From the NCBI GenBank assembly GCA_020830965.2, contig JACCFC020000029.1, positions 689 to 36,034 on the forward strand: a stretch of 35,346 nt of DNA, in the 5' to 3' direction. The stretch is from Neisseriaceae bacterium TC5R-5. Its GTDB lineage: Bacteria > Pseudomonadota > Gammaproteobacteria > Burkholderiales > Chromobacteriaceae. Below, piece by piece: positions 18,124-27,069 of this stretch; the first letter of the stretch is position 1, and every line of letters begins with the position of its first letter. The notes beneath the pieces are model-generated. The model was given only the letters and a program-made list of their open reading frames with translations. It ran no database searches and was not told the DNA's origin. Made by a program: the position numbers and the translations under genes.

Positions 18124-19719
18124 ATGTTTGATTACATCGTTGTGGGAGGCGGCTCGGCGGGTAGTGTATTGGCAGCGCGACTCAGTGAAGACCCCAAGAT
18201 TAAAGTGTGTTTGCTAGAAGCGGGCCCTCCGGCGCAGAGTGTGCAGATCGATTGCCCGGCAGGTATGGCCATGATTGCCAGACTGGGTGGATTTAACTGG
18301 GCATTTCACACCGAGCCGCAAGCAGGCCTGCAAGGACGTCGTGGTTTTCAACCGCGTGGCAAGGTGCTGGGTGGTTCCAGCTGTATCAACGCGATGATTT
18401 ATGTCCGTGGTCAGCGAGAAGATTACGATCATTGGGCTGCGCTAGGAAATACCGGCTGGGCTTATGAGGATGTCTTGCCCTATTTCAAACGATCCGAGCA
18501 TAACGAGCGTGGCGCAGATGCCTGGCATGGTACTGGTGGGCCATTAAATGTTAAAAACCTGTCTGAACCCAATCCTTTCAGTCTGCACTTTCTTGAAGCT
18601 GCCATCGATGCTGGTTTAGTCCCCAATCAAGACTTTAATGGCCCACAACAGGAAGGGGTAGGGCTGTATCAGCTTACGCAGCAAGCCGGTGAGCGCCATC
18701 ATATTGCCAAGGCCTATCTGGCTGACTGCCAAAATCGAAGCAATCTGCAGATTATTACTGAGGCACAAGTTAGCTGTGTACTGGTGCAGCAACGATGCGC
18801 AGTAGGCGTAGAGTATCGGCAGCGCGGTGTGCTGCATCAGATCAATGCCAACGGCGAAGTGCTGCTCTGTGCCGGAGCGTTACAGTCCCCACAGCTATTA
18901 ATGCTATCCGGTATCGGCCCGGCCGAACATCTCCAACAGTATGGTATTACCGTGCAGCATCATCTGCCGGGCGTTGGTGCAAATCTGCACGACCATCCTG
19001 ATGTGGTGCAAGTGGTGGATGTACCTAGGTCTCACGAGCTGTTTGGTCTTTCGCCTAAAGGCATAGTACGGTTGTTGCGAAGTGCCTGGCAATGGCGGCA
19101 AAGCCGAACAGGCTTGCTTACTAGCAACTTTGCCGAAGCGGGTGGTTTTATCCGTAGTCAGCCAAGTGAAGGCCGTCCTGACCTGCAACTGCATTTTGTG
19201 GTTGGCAAACTCGCCGATCATGGCCGTAAAACTTTATGGGGCCATGGTTATTCGGCTCATGTCTGTCTGTTGCGGCCATTAAGTAGAGGCCGTATTACGC
19301 TGGCAAGTAATAATCCGCAACAAGCCCCACGCATTGATCCAAACTTTCTGGGAGAGCAGGACGATGTAGACCGGTTGGTGCGTGGATTTAAACTATTACG
19401 CTATGTGCTGTCACAAGCACCACTATCCCGCTACGGAGGCTGTGAGCTATTTGAAAGTAGGCTGGCACAAACCGATGCTCAGATCGAACTCTTTGTGCGC
19501 CAACACACTGACACTATTTATCACCCAGTAGGTAGCTGCCGCATGGGGCTTGGCGAACTGGATGTGGTGGATGCCAGACTGCGTGTACATGGTATACAAG
19601 GCTTGCGTGTTGTGGACGCTTCTATCATGCCGCAAATAGTTAGCGCGAATACTAATGCGCCAACGGTGATGATCGCCGAAAAAGCGGCAGATATGATTCG
19701 TTCCGATGGGGCCAGATAG
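18124..19719 (+). CDS. GMC family FAD-dependent oxidoreductase (choline/alcohol dehydrogenase type)
   Basis: 531 residues from ATG 18124, chosen because AAGGAGA lies just upstream and the FAD-binding motif then starts at once (MFDYIVVGGGSAGSVLAARL). GMC signature 1 is seen in GKVLGGSSCINAMIYVRGQ near 79-97, and signature 2 in GALQSPQLLMLSGIGP near 251-266. The C-terminal active site has HPVGSCRMG with H467, and SANTNAPTVMIAEKAADMI. It oxidises an alcohol group, probably of an alkanol or polyol, handing electrons to a quinone or oxygen. No betaine aldehyde dehydrogenase is adjacent, so a choline role is not supported. Standing alone, substrate unknown. Confidence 0.92.
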   Translation: MFDYIVVGGGSAGSVLAARLSEDPKIKVCLLEAGPPAQSVQIDCPAGMAMIARLGGFNWAFHTEPQAGLQGRRGFQPRGKVLGGSSCINAMIYVRGQREDYDHWAALGNTGWAYEDVLPYFKRSEHNERGADAWHGTGGPLNVKNLSEPNPFSLHFLEAAIDAGLVPNQDFNGPQQEGVGLYQLTQQAGERHHIAKAYLADCQNRSNLQIITEAQVSCVLVQQRCAVGVEYRQRGVLHQINANGEVLLCAGALQSPQLLMLSGIGPAEHLQQYGITVQHHLPGVGANLHDHPDVVQVVDVPRSHELFGLSPKGIVRLLRSAWQWRQSRTGLLTSNFAEAGGFIRSQPSEGRPDLQLHFVVGKLADHGRKTLWGHGYSAHVCLLRPLSRGRITLASNNPQQAPRIDPNFLGEQDDVDRLVRGFKLLRYVLSQAPLSRYGGCELFESRLAQTDAQIELFVRQHTDTIYHPVGSCRMGLGELDVVDARLRVHGIQGLRVVDASIMPQIVSANTNAPTVMIAEKAADMIRSDGAR

Positions 19720-19854
19720 CGAATGACATTGAAGGTGACAGTGTGTTGCATTTGAGCAGTCTAGTTGCTCGTTAGATTGCCCAGTAGTATTGAGCTAACA
19801 TCATTAGTGTGATGGTTAGTAAGCCATTATTCTACTTAATAGAAAGAGTAAACA

Positions 19855-20454
19855 ATGAATACACAATTCTTGACATTGAGCCAGGCTCGTCGAACGATTT
19901 ATGCCCTGAACAAACAAACGCCGATTAGCCATGACGCTATCGAGAATCTGATCAAAGAAGCGATCAAACACAGCCCTTCGGCCTTCAATTCGCAAAGTTC
20001 ACGTGCTGTTATTCTGCTGGGCAGTGCCCATGAACAATTGTGGGACTTGACCGAAGACGCATTGCGTAAAATTGTCCCCGCCGAAAAGTTTGCTCCTACT
20101 GAAGGCAAAATGGCTGCATTCCGTGCCGCTGCCGGTACGGTTCTGTTCTATGAAGATCAACAAGTGATCAAAGGACTGCAAGCGCAATTTGCCGCCTATG
20201 CCGAACATTTTCCGACTTGGTCGCTGGAAGCTTCCGGTATGGCGCAATTCTCAGTGTGGACCGCGCTGGCAGAAAACAAAGTAGGTGCTTCACTGCAACA
20301 TTACAACCAATTGATTGAAGCTGCGATCCAGGCTAAATGGCAAATCCCGGCTGATTGGATACTGCGTGCACAAATGCCGTTTGGTGGCCTTGCCCAGGCC
20401 GCTGGCGATAAGACATTTATCGATGATAGCGAGCGTTTTAAAGTATTTAAATAA
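19855..20454 (+). CDS. Nitroreductase family protein (Frm2/Hbn1-like)
   Basis: 199 residues. The start region SQARRTIYALNKQTPIS with a conserved R-R-[ST]-x-Y and the HSPSAFNSQSSRAVILLG segment are typical of the small Frm2/Hbn1-like branch of the FMN-dependent nitroreductase fold. The middle PTWSLEASGMAQFSVWTALAE and LGASLQHYN-like motif (here VGASLQHYN) are also family marks; the closing FGG-based segment MPFGGLAQAAGDK follows. Family members reduce nitro or quinone groups or act in lipid signalling; bacterial function is not settled. It is cytoplasmic, single, and followed by a good terminator. Confidence 0.9.
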   Translation: MNTQFLTLSQARRTIYALNKQTPISHDAIENLIKEAIKHSPSAFNSQSSRAVILLGSAHEQLWDLTEDALRKIVPAEKFAPTEGKMAAFRAAAGTVLFYEDQQVIKGLQAQFAAYAEHFPTWSLEASGMAQFSVWTALAENKVGASLQHYNQLIEAAIQAKWQIPADWILRAQMPFGGLAQAAGDKTFIDDSERFKVFK

Positions 20455-20482
20455 CACTTCGCGCCCTAAATCACAGCATTCA

Positions 20483-20514
20483 AAGCCAGCTCCAGTCCGA
20501 GCTGGCTTGTTTTA
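20483..20514 (+). terminator. Rho-independent terminator of the nitroreductase gene
   Basis: A 10-bp perfect stem (AAGCCAGCTC and GAGCTGGCTT) with loop CAGTCC, followed by GTTTTATT, lies 28 bases after the stop codon. Confidence 0.85.
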
Positions 20515-20631
20515 TTGCAACAAACCACCTTCAAATCGAATAAAAGGCGGCTTTCTCAACATTAGCGATAGAGTTATACCGGCTTTGTGTGGTAAAAATG
20601 GCTACCACTGATAATGAATTTGTCATGAGAT

Positions 20632-20714
20632 GGCTTTGTGAGTCATCCGCTTGGTCCATTTCACCTACCCTCTTGGTGCCGGATAAAAACCACAGGCGGG
20701 TGACTCACAAAGCC
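20632..20714. repeat. 83-bp inverted-repeat element of unknown kind
   Basis: Left arm GGCTTTGTGAGTCATCCGC (20632-20650) and right arm (20696-20714) are complementary over about 19 bases with one mismatch, around about 45 bases. Outside the arms, CATGAGAT and TGATAA on the left reappear inverted on the right (ATCTCATG, TTATCA), spaced differently, hinting at an older and larger inverted structure. No reading frame inside. It is unrelated in sequence to the GAGCCGCTAAC family. A MITE-like or REP-like element is possible. The remainder of the gap 20515-20860 shows nothing else. Confidence 0.55.
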
Positions 20715-20853
20715 GCTATCTTCTGTTAAATCCGGCAAATCTCATGGGTCTTATCATTAGGGCCAAGTTATTTGGATAAGTGCTAGGCTGTGCAGTAATT
20801 GAGCTGTGTGTATTCGATTGGAGGTAAAAGTAAGCGGGGTGTTATAGAAAATT

Positions 20854-20901
20854 TTAAAAGCAAAAAGCCAACTTATAAAAAGTTGGCTTTTTGCTTTTAA
20901 A
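20854..20901 (-). terminator. Long perfect hairpin, terminator of tRNA-fMet copy 1
   Basis: A perfect stem of 21-22 bp with a five-base loop ATAAA. The core is AAGCCAACTT/AAGTTGGCTT with A- and T-runs on either side, so it can end transcription on both strands. It begins a few bases beyond the tRNA 3' end. The same core stem follows the second tRNA copy. Confidence 0.85.
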
Positions 20902-20906
20902 TTACT

Positions 20907-20983
<77 letters not shown>

Positions 20984-20998
20984 ACAGAGAGGACGCAT

Positions 20999-21025
20999 AG
21001 TATAGCGCTATATGTTTAGGGTCAA
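20999..21025 (-). promoter_or_regulatory. Probable promoter of tRNA-fMet copy 1
   Basis: On the - strand TTGACC (21020-21025) and TATACT (20999-21004) are separated by 15 bases, shorter than the ideal 17. The -10 ends 15 bases before the tRNA 5' end. Confidence 0.5.
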
Positions 21026-21426
21026 GTAGTTTTTAGAAAAACTGAATTTTGTTGATTGCTAGCCTGATCTTGTAATGACAGATTTATTTGATTTTTATTG
21101 ATACAAATTTTGTAAGTACAAAATCAAGCATCTATAGTGAGGATATCAACATCGCAGGGAGGGGTTCGAATGCGTCAATACGCTAGTATCCAGCAGCCTT
21201 GCAGTTTTTTCTGGCGTTAGGATCACACCTTAATGGGTGCCAATACCTAAAACGCTTAAGTGAGCGTCTAAGACAGATGCAGATTACCAAGGTACAGCTG
21301 ATCTGGCAGACTCAAGCAAATAAGAGTAGATAATTATCGCGAGACCTTAGGAACGATATGATTCAGTTCCTTTTCAAGTTCATCATTGAACTGACGGTAA
21401 GTCATTACCGGTTATATACTTTTTGC
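21026..21426 (+). other. Long gap with several hairpins and very short ORFs
   Basis: No ordinary gene is visible. Three tiny frames have start codons, two with good ribosome sites: 21170-21220 (16 codons, preceded by GGAGGGG), 21277-21333 (18 codons, MQITKVQLIWQ), and 21358-21450 (30 codons, MIQFLFKFIIEL, preceded by AGGAA). Perfect small hairpins occur in series: ACGCT/AGCGT near 21252, AGTTCA/TGAACT near 21377, CGGTAA/TTACCG near 21395. It could be a structured RNA, a leader, a peptide locus or decayed DNA. Confidence 0.3.
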
Positions 21427-21587
21427 TTAGTTTGGAATTGTATGCTGTAAGTATGTTTTGTTCTTGTTGTTTATTTTGCAGCGTCGTTGTTGTCTATTTT
21501 TGAGTGTTAGGCTGCAAAAGCGAATGTTTATTTCTCCGTTGTCCTGTAGTTGCAGTAAGGGGGCGTCCCGCAAGGGGCGCCTTTTTT
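21427..21587 (+). ncRNA. Candidate small RNA ending in a strong terminator
   Basis: There is no gene to be served by the terminator at 21562-21587, so something non-coding is probably transcribed into it. Inside lies an 8-bp perfect stem TTTGCAGC/GCTGCAAA closing a U-rich loop of about 27 bases. A -10-like TATACT at 21415-21420 with a weak CTGACG 18 bases upstream would start the RNA near 21427, giving about 160 nt. It does not match 6S, tmRNA, RNase P or SRP RNA by eye. A frame at 21458-21715 runs through the terminator and is not convincing. Confidence 0.4.
21562..21587 (+). terminator. Strong rho-independent terminator
   Basis: GGCGTCCC and GGGGCGCC pair over 8 bp (one G-U) around the stable tetraloop GCAA, followed directly by six T. 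No protein gene ends just upstream on this strand. Confidence 0.85.
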
Positions 21588-21862
21588 CGTCGCCCACAGC
21601 TTCTTGCTGGGGCGAAATAACAAAAAGCAATAAGAACAGCAAAAACAATCATTCGAGTCTTGTCGCAAACTCGGTTAACATGCTGTGCCTCTTTCTGCCT
21701 GATAGTGCATGTTGAGTAGGCATTTGACGAAAGGATTTACAGAATATGGCGATCTGTAGTGGTCTCTTTTCGCTCGCTTGTATGAGTTACACAATGCGAA
21801 AACCATTTGCCAGCATGCCGTTCGTCATTTTTCAATTTTTTAAATAATGAACTGAAAATAAT

Positions 21863-22645
21863 ATGTCTTCACCTAATCTGACTGCCGAAAAGGTTCTGTC
21901 GGTTCATCATTGGAACGACACGCTATTTAGTTTTACTTGCACACGTGATGCAGGTTTGCGTTTTATCAATGGCCAGTTCGTAATGATTGGTCTGGAAGCA
22001 GCCGGTAAACCGTTAATGCGGGCTTATTCTATTGTTAGTTCCAACTATGAAGAACACTTAGAGTTTTACAGCATCAAGGTGCAGGACGGCCCGCTGACCT
22101 CTCGCCTGCAACATCTCAAGGTTGGCGATACTGTGATGATCAGCAAAAAGCCAACAGGTACATTGGTGCAAGATAATCTGCTACCTGGTAAGAATTTATA
22201 CCTATTTTCCACCGGGACAGGTCTTGCCCCTTTCATGTCGATTATCAAAGACCCTGAAGTCTATGAACGCTATGACAAAATTATTTTAACCCATGGTGTT
22301 CGCTGGGTTAGTGAGTTGGGTTATCACGACTACATCAGCCAAGAACTGCCGGAAAATGAATATTTCGGTGAAATGGTGAAAGAAAAACTAATTTATTACC
22401 CAACGGTCACTCGTGAGCCATTCCGTTACCAGGGACGTCTTACCGATCTGATCACCAGTGGCAAGTTATGTGCTGATATTGGTTTGCCACAACTTAACCC
22501 CGAGCATGACCGTGCCTTGTTATGCGGTAGCCCATCTATGTTGCATGATTTGTGTGAGATTTTGAATGGTCTTGGCTTCAAAGAATCTCCACGTATGGGA
22601 GAACCGGCAGACTATGCTATCGAACGTGCTTTTGTTGAAAAGTAA
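21863..22645 (+). CDS. fpr: Ferredoxin/flavodoxin-NADP+ reductase
   Basis: 260 residues, the normal size for bacterial Fpr. It moves electrons between NADPH and ferredoxin or flavodoxin. FAD-binding motif RAYSIVSSN is near 53-61; the FAD pyrophosphate segment KVGDTVMISKKPTGTL follows; the NADP nucleotide motif GTGLAPFMSI is near 117-126; LLCGSPSMLHDLCEIL and the C-terminal DYAIERAFVEK complete the family pattern, with a C-terminal extension after the usual YxxE-like end. The ATG at 21863 gives MSSPNLTAEKVLSVHHW, typical of betaproteobacterial homologues. The 275 bases upstream, after the RNA terminator, must hold its promoter; TTGACG at 21723 is a possible -35 box. Confidence 0.95.
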   Translation: MSSPNLTAEKVLSVHHWNDTLFSFTCTRDAGLRFINGQFVMIGLEAAGKPLMRAYSIVSSNYEEHLEFYSIKVQDGPLTSRLQHLKVGDTVMISKKPTGTLVQDNLLPGKNLYLFSTGTGLAPFMSIIKDPEVYERYDKIILTHGVRWVSELGYHDYISQELPENEYFGEMVKEKLIYYPTVTREPFRYQGRLTDLITSGKLCADIGLPQLNPEHDRALLCGSPSMLHDLCEILNGLGFKESPRMGEPADYAIERAFVEK

Positions 22646-22667
22646 GGCCAAATTTTGATGTGATAAT

Positions 22668-22707
22668 AGTGGGGCTGCTGATGGTAATGCATCGTGCCAG
22701 CCCCACT
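22668..22707. terminator. Hairpin between convergent fpr and sodC
   Basis: A 10-bp perfect stem AGTGGGGCTG/CAGCCCCACT with a 20-base loop lies between the two stops; no strong T-run on the + strand, so termination strength is uncertain. Confidence 0.6.
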
Positions 22708-22735
22708 TCCACTGCCTATCTATGATGATAGCGCG

Positions 22736-23242
22736 TCAGATGACTCCACAGACTACACGGGCACCGCCGCCGCCCAGCATGGCGGGGTGGTCACTATGAT
22801 TGTCCCCTCCAGCATGAATCATAAGCGAGTGACCATTTAAGTCGTTTATAGTCAAACGAGGAGCCAGAACCGGGTAGCTAGCTGTTCCGTCGGCAGCAAT
22901 GTACAGCGCAGGTAGATCTCCTTTGTGTCCGTTACCATAGGGCCCGGCATGATTGCCGGTCTTATCCGGGTCCCAGTGCCCGCCTGCTGCTGCACCCGCA
23001 GTGGCAACGTCTTTTACCAGAGCTGCGCCGCAAGAGGGGTGCTCATGTAAATGAAAGCCATGAATGCCCGGAGTAAGTCCAGTTAGCCTGGGGGTAAATA
23101 GCACACCGTAGGGCGTTTCTTCAATACTGATGCTACCTGCCGAGTGAGTAATACCACTAGCGTCGAGGAAGTTCATTTCAACAATCTGAGCACTCACTAG
23201 GCTGGAGAGGCAGAAGAGGGGGATGAGGCTTAACCGTAACAT
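22736..23242 (-). CDS. sodC: Periplasmic Cu/Zn superoxide dismutase
   Basis: 168 residues with a signal peptide ([18 protein letters not shown]). It turns superoxide into peroxide and oxygen in the periplasm. Metal ligands are visible: H64 and H66 ([10 protein letters not shown]), H89 (GGHWDP), H98, H106 and D109 (GNGHKGDLP), and H143 ([16 protein letters not shown]). C71 and C165 can make the conserved disulfide. The closing [12 protein letters not shown] is family-typical. Divergent from mdfA and convergent with fpr. A GGAG lies about 11 bases before the ATG on this strand. Confidence 0.96.
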   Translation of the reverse strand: MLRLSLIPLFCLSSLVSAQIVEMNFLDASGITHSAGSISIEETPYGVLFTPRLTGLTPGIHGFHLHEHPSCGAALVKDVATAGAAAGGHWDPDKTGNHAGPYGNGHKGDLPALYIAADGTASYPVLAPRLTINDLNGHSLMIHAGGDNHSDHPAMLGGGGARVVCGVI

Positions 23243-23354
23243 TTATTTGAAATCTCCATGAGAAGTGTATTGGTACATGATAAGGGGGCCTACTGTACCT
23301 TTTTATTACACACTTGCTACTGGCTATTCGGGCAGGAGCAAATGGGTTCGGATT

Positions 23355-23383
23355 TTGCCAGGTGGATGGTGACAAGGTAGAAT
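23355..23383 (+). promoter_or_regulatory. Probable sigma-70 promoter of mdfA
   Basis: TTGCCA (23355-23360) and TAGAAT (23378-23383) are spaced by exactly 17 bases, about 75 bases before the chosen mdfA start. Confidence 0.5.
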
Positions 23384-23458
23384 ACGCGCCCCTACCAGCC
23401 TAAAGTGTCTGTTTGCGATCTTTGGCAGGCATTACTTAAATTAAGGCTTCTGTCCCGC

Positions 23459-24688
23459 ATGTTTTCCCCCTATCTTAAACTTAGTCGCGCGAATTTCTTG
23501 TTCCCGCTGGCTTTGGTCCTGTTCGAATTTTCGGTTTATATTTGCAATGATATGGTGCAGCCGGCCATGCTGGTGGTGACCCGTGAGTTTATGGTAGACA
23601 GCTCCTGGGTGCCCTTATCGATGACCGCTTTTTTGGTGGGTGGCGCTTCCTTGCCTTGGCTGGCCGGGCCATGGTCCGATAGAGTCGGGCGCCGGCCAGT
23701 CTTGCTCGCGGGGGTGGCTTATTTTACCTTGACCTGTCTGGCCACTTATCTGGTCGACTCCATTCATACCTTTATGCTGCTGCGAATCTTGCAGGGCATT
23801 GGTCTGTGTTTTATCAATACCGTCGGTTACGCCGCCGTGCAAGAAGCATTCGAAGAAAAAGTTGCCGTGAAAACCATGGCGCTCATGGCCAATATCGCTC
23901 TCATTGCACCCTTGCTTGGGCCATTAGCCGGAGCGCTCTTATTGGATTTGGCGCCGTGGCGTACCAGCTTCCTATTGATTGCAATGTTGTCGTTCATTGC
24001 CTTGCTAGGTTTGTTCTGGAAAATGCCAGAAACGATCAAGCCCAGCAGAGAAAAATTGTTGTTATCGGTGATTCTTCGGGATTACTGGCAAGTATTCAGC
24101 CAGCGGCGGTTTATGCTATCCGCAGCGCTAATTCCATTATTGGCCTTGCCTTTATTGGGCTGGATTGCGCTATCTCCGGTATTTTTGATTGAAGATTTAG
24201 CCATGACTTCCGTACAGTATGGCTGGATGCAACTACCGGTCTTTACCGGCTTAATTGCCGGGAATTTGATCTTGGCACTGGTGGCGGAACGCTGGCCATT
24301 GGGGCGCTCAGTATTACTGGGCATGTGGCCGATTGTACTTGGTCTGCTCTTATTGCTGGGGGGAGTGTATTACTCATCTTTCCCACAGTATTACCTGATG
24401 GCGGGGATGAGTCTGATGGCTTTGGGTGAGGGTCTGGCCTTTGGCGTACTTTACCGTTTTGCCTTGATGTCCTCTGATGTGGCGGGCAAAGGCACCATCG
24501 CTGCCAGTATGAGCATGTTAGGGATGGCTGGCTATGCGCTAGGGTTGGAGCTATTTCGCTGGGCTTACTTGCACGGCGGCATGCTCGGCTTTGCACTGCT
24601 GTGCTGTGTGTTTTCTCTTAGTTATATTCTGCTTGCCCGGCGCAGTGTAGGTGTGGTCATGGCTGAACGTGCTGAACAGGCTCTATAA
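23459..24688 (+). CDS. mdfA: MdfA-like multidrug MFS transporter
   Basis: 409 residues from ATG 23459, matching the length of E. coli MdfA (410); a longer opening of the frame at 23405 is unlikely. Twelve hydrophobic segments. In membrane segment 1, LVLFEFSVYICNDMVQPAML keeps the acidic pair known from E. coli MdfA (E26 and D34). Motif A appears as GPWSDRVGRRPVLLAGV, and LMANIALIAPLLGPLAGALL is motif C-like. It would export lipophilic cations and uncharged drugs in exchange for protons. The gene lies between sodC (divergent) and metG (about 40 bases downstream, same strand). Confidence 0.9.
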   Translation: MFSPYLKLSRANFLFPLALVLFEFSVYICNDMVQPAMLVVTREFMVDSSWVPLSMTAFLVGGASLPWLAGPWSDRVGRRPVLLAGVAYFTLTCLATYLVDSIHTFMLLRILQGIGLCFINTVGYAAVQEAFEEKVAVKTMALMANIALIAPLLGPLAGALLLDLAPWRTSFLLIAMLSFIALLGLFWKMPETIKPSREKLLLSVILRDYWQVFSQRRFMLSAALIPLLALPLLGWIALSPVFLIEDLAMTSVQYGWMQLPVFTGLIAGNLILALVAERWPLGRSVLLGMWPIVLGLLLLLGGVYYSSFPQYYLMAGMSLMALGEGLAFGVLYRFALMSSDVAGKGTIAASMSMLGMAGYALGLELFRWAYLHGGMLGFALLCCVFSLSYILLARRSVGVVMAERAEQAL

Positions 24689-24730
24689 TTCGCCGCTTCA
24701 GATTGCTTAATCTAAATTAGGGAAGGTCTT

Positions 24731-26794
24731 ATGACTAAACGCAAGATTCTGGTAACCAGTGCACTACCTTATGCCAATGCAGGATTGCACTTGGGGCATA
24801 TGCTGGAGCAGATTCAAACCGATATCTGGGTGCGTTTTCAGAAGATGCGTGGCCATCAGTGCTATTACGTCTGTGCGGATGATACCCATGGCGCGCCAAT
24901 TATGCTGGCGGCGGAAAAACAGGGCATTTCACCGGAACAGCTGGTAGAAAGCGTGCGTGAGCTTCATTTGGCCGATTCGCGTGGCTTTTTGATTGGCCAT
25001 GATAATTACTACAGCACCAATAGCCCGGAAAATAAGGCATATGCCGAACAGGTTTATCTTGCTCTGCAGGCGGATGATAAAATTGCCGTACGCACGATAG
25101 AGCAACTGTTCGATCCGGAAAAACAGATGTTTCTGCCGGATCGCTTCGTTAAAGGCGAATGCCCTAAATGTGGCGCACAGGATCAATATGGCGATAACTG
25201 TGAAGTATGTGGCGCCACCTATAACCCAACTGAGTTAAAGAATCCTTATTCCGCCGTCTCAGGTGCCAAGCCTGTGCTGAAAACCTCCGAGCATTACTTT
25301 TTCCGTCTGGGAGAATGTGTCGAGTTTTTGAAACAGTGGACTACCGGCAGTGCGCTACGCGCCGATGGTATGCAGCAAGCCCATCTGCAGCCGGAAGCAC
25401 TCAATAAAATGAACGAATGGATTGCCGGCGGCTTGCAAGACTGGGACATTAGCCGCGATGCGCCTTATTTTGGTTTTGAAATCCCCAATGCTCCAGGTAA
25501 GTATTTTTATGTCTGGCTGGATGCCCCTATCGGCTATATGGCTAGCTTTAAAAACCTGTGTGATCGGCAGGGGCTGCATTTCGACGACTGGTTCGGGGCT
25601 GAATCTGATGCCGAAATGTATCATTTTATCGGCAAAGATATTTTGTATTTTCACGCTTTATTCTGGCCGGCGATGTTGAAATATGCTGGTTTACGTGTAC
25701 CGAGCGGGGTATTTGCCCACGGCTTTTTAACCGTGGATGGGCAAAAAATGTCCAAATCACGCGGTACTTTCATCCAGGCCAAGAGCTATCTGGATTGTGG
25801 TTTGGACCCGGAATGGATGCGTTACTACATGGCGGCCAAATTGAATGGTCGTATCGAAGATATTGATTTAAACCTAAGTGATTTCGTTGCGCGGGTGAAT
25901 GCCGACTTGGTAGGCAAATTTATCAATATCGCCAGCCGCTCTGCAGGTTTTATCACCAAGCGTTTTGCTGGACAACTCGCTGCCGATGTGGCGGATAAAG
26001 CCATACTGGCGCAGTTGCAAGCGGCAGCAGAGTCGCTGGCGGCAGCCTACGAAACACGTGAGTATGCACGTGCACTGCGCGACATCATGGCCTTGGCAGA
26101 TGTGGTGAATGTTTATGTTGATGCCAATAAACCATGGGAACTGGCTAAACAGGCTGGACAGGATGCGCGTTTACAAGAAGTCTGTACCGTACTGATTAAT
26201 GCTTTCCGCTTGTTAAGTCTTTACTTAAAACCTGTGCTGCCCAAGCTGGTAGCGGGAGTTGAAGCCTTTCTCGATATTCCGCCCCTAGTGTGGAGCGACG
26301 CCGACAGCCTGTTGCTGGGGAAGAAAATTAATGCGTATCAGCACTTGATGCAGCGCGTTGATCCCGCCCTGATTGATAAACTAATAGAAGCGAATATACA
26401 AAATATGCAACAAATTAACAGTGATAACTTAGCTACACAGCAGTTTGAGCCGGTGGCTGCAACCATCAAAATTGATGACTTCAGCCAGCTTGATTTACGG
26501 GTTGCTCAGGTACTAGCCTGCCAGCTTGTCGAGGGCTCAGACAAGTTGTTGCAATTTACCGTTGATCTAGGCTTTGAGCAGCGCAATATCTTTTCTGGTA
26601 TTCGCAAAGCCTATCCGGAGCCCGATAAGCTGGTTGGTCGCAAAGTGATTGTGGTCGCTAATCTGGCCGAGCGTAAAATGCGCTTTGGGGTGTCGCAAGG
26701 CATGATTATTTGTGCGTCCGGACAGGATGACAGTGAAGGTTTGTTTCTGCTGGATGTCGACCAGGGTGCCAAGCCAGGTATGCGTATAGCTTGA
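24731..26794 (+). CDS. metG: Methionyl-tRNA synthetase
   Basis: 687 residues, full length with the C-terminal tRNA-binding domain. It charges both initiator and elongator tRNA-Met. HIGH-type motif HLGH is at 20-23, KMSKS at 339-343, and the zinc knuckle cysteines at 144, 147, 157 and 160 (CPKCG and CEVCG). The C-terminal OB-fold (about 575-687: [20 protein letters not shown], then [20 protein letters not shown]) serves dimerisation and tRNA binding. GGGAAGG precedes the ATG. The gene lies between the two initiator tRNA genes of the window. Confidence 0.97.
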   Translation: MTKRKILVTSALPYANAGLHLGHMLEQIQTDIWVRFQKMRGHQCYYVCADDTHGAPIMLAAEKQGISPEQLVESVRELHLADSRGFLIGHDNYYSTNSPENKAYAEQVYLALQADDKIAVRTIEQLFDPEKQMFLPDRFVKGECPKCGAQDQYGDNCEVCGATYNPTELKNPYSAVSGAKPVLKTSEHYFFRLGECVEFLKQWTTGSALRADGMQQAHLQPEALNKMNEWIAGGLQDWDISRDAPYFGFEIPNAPGKYFYVWLDAPIGYMASFKNLCDRQGLHFDDWFGAESDAEMYHFIGKDILYFHALFWPAMLKYAGLRVPSGVFAHGFLTVDGQKMSKSRGTFIQAKSYLDCGLDPEWMRYYMAAKLNGRIEDIDLNLSDFVARVNADLVGKFINIASRSAGFITKRFAGQLAADVADKAILAQLQAAAESLAAAYETREYARALRDIMALADVVNVYVDANKPWELAKQAGQDARLQEVCTVLINAFRLLSLYLKPVLPKLVAGVEAFLDIPPLVWSDADSLLLGKKINAYQHLMQRVDPALIDKLIEANIQNMQQINSDNLATQQFEPVAATIKIDDFSQLDLRVAQVLACQLVEGSDKLLQFTVDLGFEQRNIFSGIRKAYPEPDKLVGRKVIVVANLAERKMRFGVSQGMIICASGQDDSEGLFLLDVDQGAKPGMRIA

Positions 26795-26873
26795 CCGATT
26801 TATCGTTAATTATATCCTCTGATCTACAATATTTTTTTATGACAACTGTCCTTTAGGATGGTTGGATGATTGG

Positions 26874-26909
26874 ACCCCGGCTGCCATAGTGTTAGCTCGG
26901 GGTTTTTTC
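26874..26909 (+). terminator. Terminator downstream of metG
   Basis: ACCCCGGCT and AGCTCGGGGT pair with one bulge around about 13 bases, followed by TTTTTT. It lies 80 bases after the metG stop. Confidence 0.75.
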
Positions 26910-27069
26910 ATTACTAACGAGTTAAATATTAATCTTATTGTCATTTTTTGCTCTTATAGTGATGATAGCGCTGCTTAGACTTAGATGGCTGTGGTGGAAC
27001 TTTGTCAGTTGTACTGCGTCTTTAAATAAAATCACGTTGTAAATTATGAAAAAAAGAAAAGAGGAAATC

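Noticed and set aside
18124-19719. Choline dehydrogenase betA
   Set aside because: GMC proteins are alike in sequence, and no betaine aldehyde dehydrogenase or choline transporter is nearby, so the specific name is not justified.
21026-21587. 6S RNA, tmRNA, RNase P RNA or SRP RNA in the long gap
   Set aside because: None of the conserved cores of these RNAs (for example the tRNA-like end of tmRNA) can be found there.
21458-21715. 85-residue frame on the + strand
   Set aside because: It runs through a strong terminator, lacks a ribosome site and has a low-complexity, cysteine/serine-rich translation unlike a protein.
23806-24192. 128-residue frame inside mdfA
   Set aside because: It overlaps a clear transporter in another frame and its translation has no domain character.
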